A DNA stretch of 58,026 nt, from NCBI GenBank assembly GCA_003137095.1, contig PLET01000122.1:4883-62908 (forward strand), given 5' to 3'. How positions within the stretch are numbered: the stretch's first letter is position 1; each line of letters starts with the position of its first letter. This document shows, in pieces, positions 53,951 through 58,026 of this stretch. Source of the DNA: Gammaproteobacteria bacterium (GTDB lineage Bacteria > Pseudomonadota > Gammaproteobacteria > Steroidobacterales > Steroidobacteraceae). The notes below the pieces were generated by a model, which did not search any database, was not told the DNA's origin, and saw only the letters and a list, made by a program, of their open reading frames with translations. The translations under genes were made by a program, and so were the position numbers.

Positions 53951-54041
53951 GTCGTCTCGTGTCGCTATCGTCTCTTGATTCGCTGCTGCATGCTATCCTG
54001 AAGTCCAATCCGGCGGCATTCTCGATTCCTTGGGGGACCTA

Positions 54042-54803
54042 GTGCGCTACGAAATATCCGGCACCACCATGCAGACCGTCGCCGTCGACCTGGCGGCGGG
54101 CGAGACCCTCTACAGCCAGACCAATTGCATGGCCTGGATGTCCGACAACATCCAAATGAACACCCACACCGGCGGCGGCCTGTTCGCCGGCATCAAGCGT
54201 TCGCTGAGCGGCGGCAGCCTGTTCATCACCGATTTCATCGCCCAAGGGCCGGGCCACATCGCCTTCGCGCCGCGCTTTCCCGGCACCATCGTCGCCAAGA
54301 GGCTGGCGCCGAACGAGTCGCTGATCTGCCGCAAGGAGACCTTCCTCGCCGCCGAGAAATCCGTGGCCCTGGAGATCGCCTGGCAACAGCGCATCGGCGC
54401 CGGATTCTTCGGCGGCGAGGGCTTCATCCTGCAGCGGGTGACCGGACCCGGCGTGGTCTGGCTGGATCTGTCGGGCGAGCTCGTGGAGCGCGATCTGGCG
54501 GCCGGCGAGCGACTGCTGGTGCACGCCGGGCACGTCGGCATTCAGGAACCGACGGTGCAATTCTCCATCCAGATGATCCGCGGCTTCCGCAACATCCTGT
54601 TCGGCGGCGAAGGACTGTTCCTCGCCACCCTGGTGGGACCGGGTCATGTCTGGCTGCAGAGCATGCCCATCATGAATCTCGCCGAGGAGGTCAGCCGCTA
54701 TCTGCCCGGGGCGGGCGGCGACGGCAGTGGCACGGCCGGCAAGGTGGCCGGCGCCGCGGTGGTGGGCGGCATTCTCGGCAACCTGCTGGGCGGCGGCGAC
54801 TAA
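54042..54803 (+). CDS. AIM24/TIGR00266-family protein
   Basis: The 253-residue protein matches the AIM24 family: RYEISGTTMQTVAVDLAAGETLYSQ at the start, AWMSDNIQMNTHTGGGLFAGIKRSLSGGSLFIT, and GEGFILQRVTGPGVVWLDLSGEL. The family has a double beta-barrel fold; its biochemical role is unknown. It ends in a Gly-rich tail (GAAVVGGILGNLLGGGD). GTG 54042 after a GGGGGA is the preferred start; TTG 54030 is in frame. It runs divergently from hscC. Confidence 0.85.
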   Translation: MRYEISGTTMQTVAVDLAAGETLYSQTNCMAWMSDNIQMNTHTGGGLFAGIKRSLSGGSLFITDFIAQGPGHIAFAPRFPGTIVAKRLAPNESLICRKETFLAAEKSVALEIAWQQRIGAGFFGGEGFILQRVTGPGVVWLDLSGELVERDLAAGERLLVHAGHVGIQEPTVQFSIQMIRGFRNILFGGEGLFLATLVGPGHVWLQSMPIMNLAEEVSRYLPGAGGDGSGTAGKVAGAAVVGGILGNLLGGGD

Positions 54804-54836
54804 AGCGCGCTTTGACGCAACGACGGGAGATTCAAC

Positions 54837-55361
54837 GTGAACAAATCGATACCCGGTGTATGTTTGCTGCTGGCGGCCGTCATGCTGCGGGCGGGCGCGG
54901 CGCACGCCGAATCCCCCTTTGAGAGGGACCAGAGGGAACAGCTCGAGAAGTATCAGAAAGAGCATGGCCTTTCTCCGCAGGTTCAGCAGACGCTGCGCTG
55001 GCAGCAGGAATGGCGGCAGCAGCACCCGAGCGAGCCCATGCCGAATCCCGGTGAACTGCAGAAGCTGCATCGCCAGGAGATCATCAACAACACGAACCAG
55101 GGTTTCGCCAAGATGCGCCAGGCGCGGCAGGCCAAGCTGCAGCACGACTATCTGCTGAGCAAGCAGCACCAGGCGCAGATCCTCGCCTCGCAGCACATCA
55201 CCTGGACGCCCCAACAATGGAAGGAGTGGGACCGCCAGTACGATCTGCAGCAGCAGCGTATCGCCCAGGATTATCTGAAGGCCGCAGCGATGTCGGGTCA
55301 GATGGCGCGGGAAGAGGCGGCCCAAGAGCAGGCGGACCGGATTCGCAACGGCACCAATTGA
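54837..55361 (+). CDS. Secreted Gln-rich protein of unknown function
   Basis: I do not recognise the family. The 174-residue protein has a signal peptide (about 1-24, cleavage after AHA). The mature part is long and helical with very many Gln, Arg and Lys (LEKYQKEHGLSPQ, QTLRWQQEWRQQHPSE, IAQDYLKAAAMSGQ), likely a periplasmic coiled-coil protein. The start is GTG 54837 with GGGAGA at 54825-54830. It follows the AIM24 gene after 33 bases. Confidence 0.7.
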   Translation: MNKSIPGVCLLLAAVMLRAGAAHAESPFERDQREQLEKYQKEHGLSPQVQQTLRWQQEWRQQHPSEPMPNPGELQKLHRQEIINNTNQGFAKMRQARQAKLQHDYLLSKQHQAQILASQHITWTPQQWKEWDRQYDLQQQRIAQDYLKAAAMSGQMAREEAAQEQADRIRNGTN

Positions 55362-55380
55362 TCGGGTCGCCGCGGATGAT

Positions 55381-57273
55381 CTACGGCGGGACCAGCGTCA
55401 GGCCGGCCGCCCGCCAGGCGGCGACGCCCCCGCGATACCAGAAGACCTCGCGGTAGCCGAGATTAAGGGCCCGCAGGGCGGCATTGTAGGATTCCCAGCA
55501 ATTCACGCCGGCGCAGAAGAACACCAGCGGCTTCATCATATTGTGATCCGTGCGTATCGCGAGCGCCGTCCTGAGCGCAGCCTGGGTCGCGTCGTCGAAG
55601 CTGCCCGCTGCGCCGGCGGCCGGCATCCGGATCGCGCCGGGAAGGGTGGCATGGCTGCGGTCGTTCCATGCATCGATCAGCAGCATCCCGTTTTTGATGC
55701 GTGCCAGCGCTTCCGTGTTGATGACATGCGCGCCGGGTAGGGAGGTCGGCGTGTGCGTGCCGACGTTATACTGCAGCGTCGTTTGCGGCCTGACGTCGAA
55801 ATCCTTCCGTTCGCCGCCGAAGCCGTCCGGCGGACCCGGCGGCAGGCCGGCCGCGGGGCGGTCCTGCGCCAACATGCTCGCCGGTTCGGCCGCGCTGCGC
55901 TGGGCGGCCTCTGGCGGCGGACCGCTGCCGAGGACCAGATTAAATACCGTGGAGGCGATGCCATGGCGCCGGATGCCGATGTCGACCGATTGGCCGGGCG
56001 AGGCTTTCGCCTGGAATCGCTGCAGATCGCCCTGCGACTCGATCTTGTGGCCGTCGAACGCGACGATCACATCGCCGGTCTGAATCCCCGCCCTCGCGGC
56101 GGCTCCGCCTTCGACCACGTTCCTGACAACCGGCGCCGATTCCTCCTGCGACCATTGCAATTCCAACTGCAGATACCCATGCGTCCCCGGACTCGAGGCA
56201 GTTGGGGCCGCCGCCGCGGGCGGCGATGGCGCGGCGGACGCTACCGGCGGGTTGGCAATGGCGACGTGAGTGGGCGCTTCACTGGGCGGCTTGGGTGTGG
56301 CCGCGGGCCGCAATTCTTTATACTTCACCTTGGCAAGTTCGGCGAAATTCCCCTTCGGGTATTTGTCCAGATAGGACTTGATCTCGGCGGGATTCTTCGA
56401 GTCCTTCACCGAGTTCCAGAACGCCAGTTCGAAGGCGCCCGGATCGGTGCCCGCAGGCGCAGGCGCCGGTGCCGGCGCGGCTGATGCAGCGGTCGGCGCC
56501 GCGGCGGCCACCTTGGTCACCGCCGCGTTCTGAAAATAAAAATCACCCTGCAGCGATTCTTCGGTCCATGGCACCTGTTTGTTGGCGGTCTGGCTGCGAA
56601 CGCCGGCCGCAGCCGTCTTGAACACCTGTTCGATCGGCAGCCCGGGCACGGCCATCGCCTTGACCAGTTCTCCGGTGAACAGGCCATTGCCGCCGGCGCT
56701 GCCATCCTCGGCGGTCTGGCCGGGACCGGCGGCATAGGCGATGAAGGTGCCGGTGGGCGCGTCCATCCTGGCCAGGCCGCGGGAGGCCGAGCGGCTCTTC
56801 TTTGGCAGTGGATTGTCGCGGCAGGCATCCAGCACCAAGATGTTCAGCCGGTTGTGCGCTTCGCCCATGGCGCGCAGCACCTTGCCGGCATCCACCGCCT
56901 CGGCCTCCAGATCCGACTCGCTGTCGATGTCCGCATCCACCGGAATGAGATAGTTGTTGCCGTTCGCCTGGATGCCGTGGCCGGCGTAATAGAAAAGTCC
57001 CACCGTTTCGGTCGAGGACGCGATTTGCGCCGCGAAGTCGTCGATCGCCGCATACAGCGCGCGCCGCTTTGTGTCGATCTTGACCGTCGTCTCGAAGCCG
57101 GCGGTCTTCAGCGCCTGCGCCATCCGGCGGGCATCATTGCCGGCGTTGTGCAACGGACTGATTTTGACATAAGCGTCGTTGCCGACGATGAGCGCCACCC
57201 GGCGTTCGGCGCATTCGGCTGCGCCGGGCACGCCGCTCATCAGCAGCAGCAGGCTGAAGATCCACCAGCGCAT
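55381..57273 (-). CDS. Exported caspase-PDZ-rhodanese fusion protein
   Basis: The 630-residue protein has a signal peptide (about 1-22), a caspase-like (C14/orthocaspase) domain with the dyad H99 (YYAGHGIQ) and C151 (LDACRDNP), a Pro/Ala linker, a PDZ domain (about 365-440, EGGAAARAGIQTGDVIVAFDG), a second linker, and a C-terminal rhodanese domain (about 500-630) with FFCAGVNCWESYNAALRAL and FWYRGGVAAWRAAGL. The rhodanese resembles the type found with PQQ-dependent catabolism genes. Each domain is complete. A protease acting on a PDZ-bound partner, with sulfur chemistry, is conceivable but unproven. No partner gene is evident. Confidence 0.85.
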   Translation of the reverse strand: MRWWIFSLLLLMSGVPGAAECAERRVALIVGNDAYVKISPLHNAGNDARRMAQALKTAGFETTVKIDTKRRALYAAIDDFAAQIASSTETVGLFYYAGHGIQANGNNYLIPVDADIDSESDLEAEAVDAGKVLRAMGEAHNRLNILVLDACRDNPLPKKSRSASRGLARMDAPTGTFIAYAAGPGQTAEDGSAGGNGLFTGELVKAMAVPGLPIEQVFKTAAAGVRSQTANKQVPWTEESLQGDFYFQNAAVTKVAAAAPTAASAAPAPAPAPAGTDPGAFELAFWNSVKDSKNPAEIKSYLDKYPKGNFAELAKVKYKELRPAATPKPPSEAPTHVAIANPPVASAAPSPPAAAAPTASSPGTHGYLQLELQWSQEESAPVVRNVVEGGAAARAGIQTGDVIVAFDGHKIESQGDLQRFQAKASPGQSVDIGIRRHGIASTVFNLVLGSGPPPEAAQRSAAEPASMLAQDRPAAGLPPGPPDGFGGERKDFDVRPQTTLQYNVGTHTPTSLPGAHVINTEALARIKNGMLLIDAWNDRSHATLPGAIRMPAAGAAGSFDDATQAALRTALAIRTDHNMMKPLVFFCAGVNCWESYNAALRALNLGYREVFWYRGGVAAWRAAGLTLVPP

Positions 57274-57372
57274 CCCTATCCCGTTTTTTATGTCGACGTG
57301 GTCTTACGGTAAGTCAGAACGCGACCGCTGCCAACCCCTGCGATGACTCCCTGCCGGGCGCATCAAAAGAAA

Positions 57373-57398
57373 ACCCCGGACTCTTTCGAGCCCAGGGT
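57373..57398. terminator. Bidirectional Rho-independent terminator of rpoC
   Basis: ACCCCGGACTC (57373-57383) and GAGCCCAGGGT (57388-57398) pair around TTTC, with G-U wobbles at two positions in the rpoC direction. In that direction the loop is GAAA and the stem runs into TTTTCTTTT; in the other direction it runs into a CATTTTT. It lies 26 bases after the rpoC stop. Confidence 0.85.
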
Positions 57399-57423
57399 CA
57401 TTTTTCGGTCCGGTCGGCTTTAG

Positions 57424-58026
<603 letters not shown>

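Overview
The window is a gene-dense, GC-rich piece of a Gram-negative proteobacterial chromosome. The rpoC tail at the right edge has a gammaproteobacterial/betaproteobacterial look. The gene mix (full Hut pathway, porin, P450 with LigAB, PutA, chemotaxis) suggests a free-living, motile heterotroph. A gammaproteobacterium near the Xanthomonadales/Nevskiales/Steroidobacterales is my best guess; this is inference from gene content only. I see no tRNA, rRNA, CRISPR array or insertion sequence, and no gene-free stretch reaches 300 bases.

Layout. 1-8244: the 3' part of an EF-G gene, then a tightly overlapping operon of leuC, leuD, leuB and a NitT/TauT-type ABC transporter (binding protein, ATPase, permease), then a small VOC-fold gene. 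8393-10366: a ModE-like one-domain regulator and a porin, separated by a near-perfect molybdate-box palindrome. 10385-29332: the histidine-utilisation locus (hutI divergent from hutF-hutU, then hutH and hutG), with an entire chemotaxis cluster (comFB-like, HDOD, cheY, cheA, cheW, STAS, a CheZ-like candidate, cheR, cheD, cheB, a second cheY, a CheX-like gene, an MCP) set inside it, plus a corA. Two sigma-28-like promoters precede the comFB and cheY genes. HutH, HutU, HutI, HutF and HutG together give the five-step route from histidine to glutamate and formate; hutD lies 20 kb away.

29420-43859: a MarR-GNAT fusion, a GH31 glycosidase, a small phosphoesterase, an SDR, a nucleotidyltransferase-like protein, a GST, a two-subunit molybdenum hydroxylase of the isoquinoline oxidoreductase type, a lone cyclic-nucleotide-binding domain, ChrA and a bifunctional PutA. 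43975-46323: a cytochrome P450 in an operon with both subunits of a LigAB extradiol dioxygenase, which suggests aromatic-ring processing. 46401-50052: an M49-like metallopeptidase, a two-gene ribbon-helix-helix/coiled-coil cassette with a palindromic operator over its promoter, hutD, and a methyltransferase that appears to start at CTG.

50071-58026: two small secreted proteins, an HscC chaperone with a J-like partner that lacks HPD, an AIM24-family protein, a secreted Gln-rich protein, a caspase-PDZ-rhodanese fusion, a terminator, and the 3' end of rpoC. The most unusual items are the Mo-box before the porin, the caspase-PDZ-rhodanese fusion, the ribbon-helix-helix cassette, the two candidate CheY phosphatases, the P450-LigAB operon, and a fresh 25-bp offset duplication at the ABC permease start.
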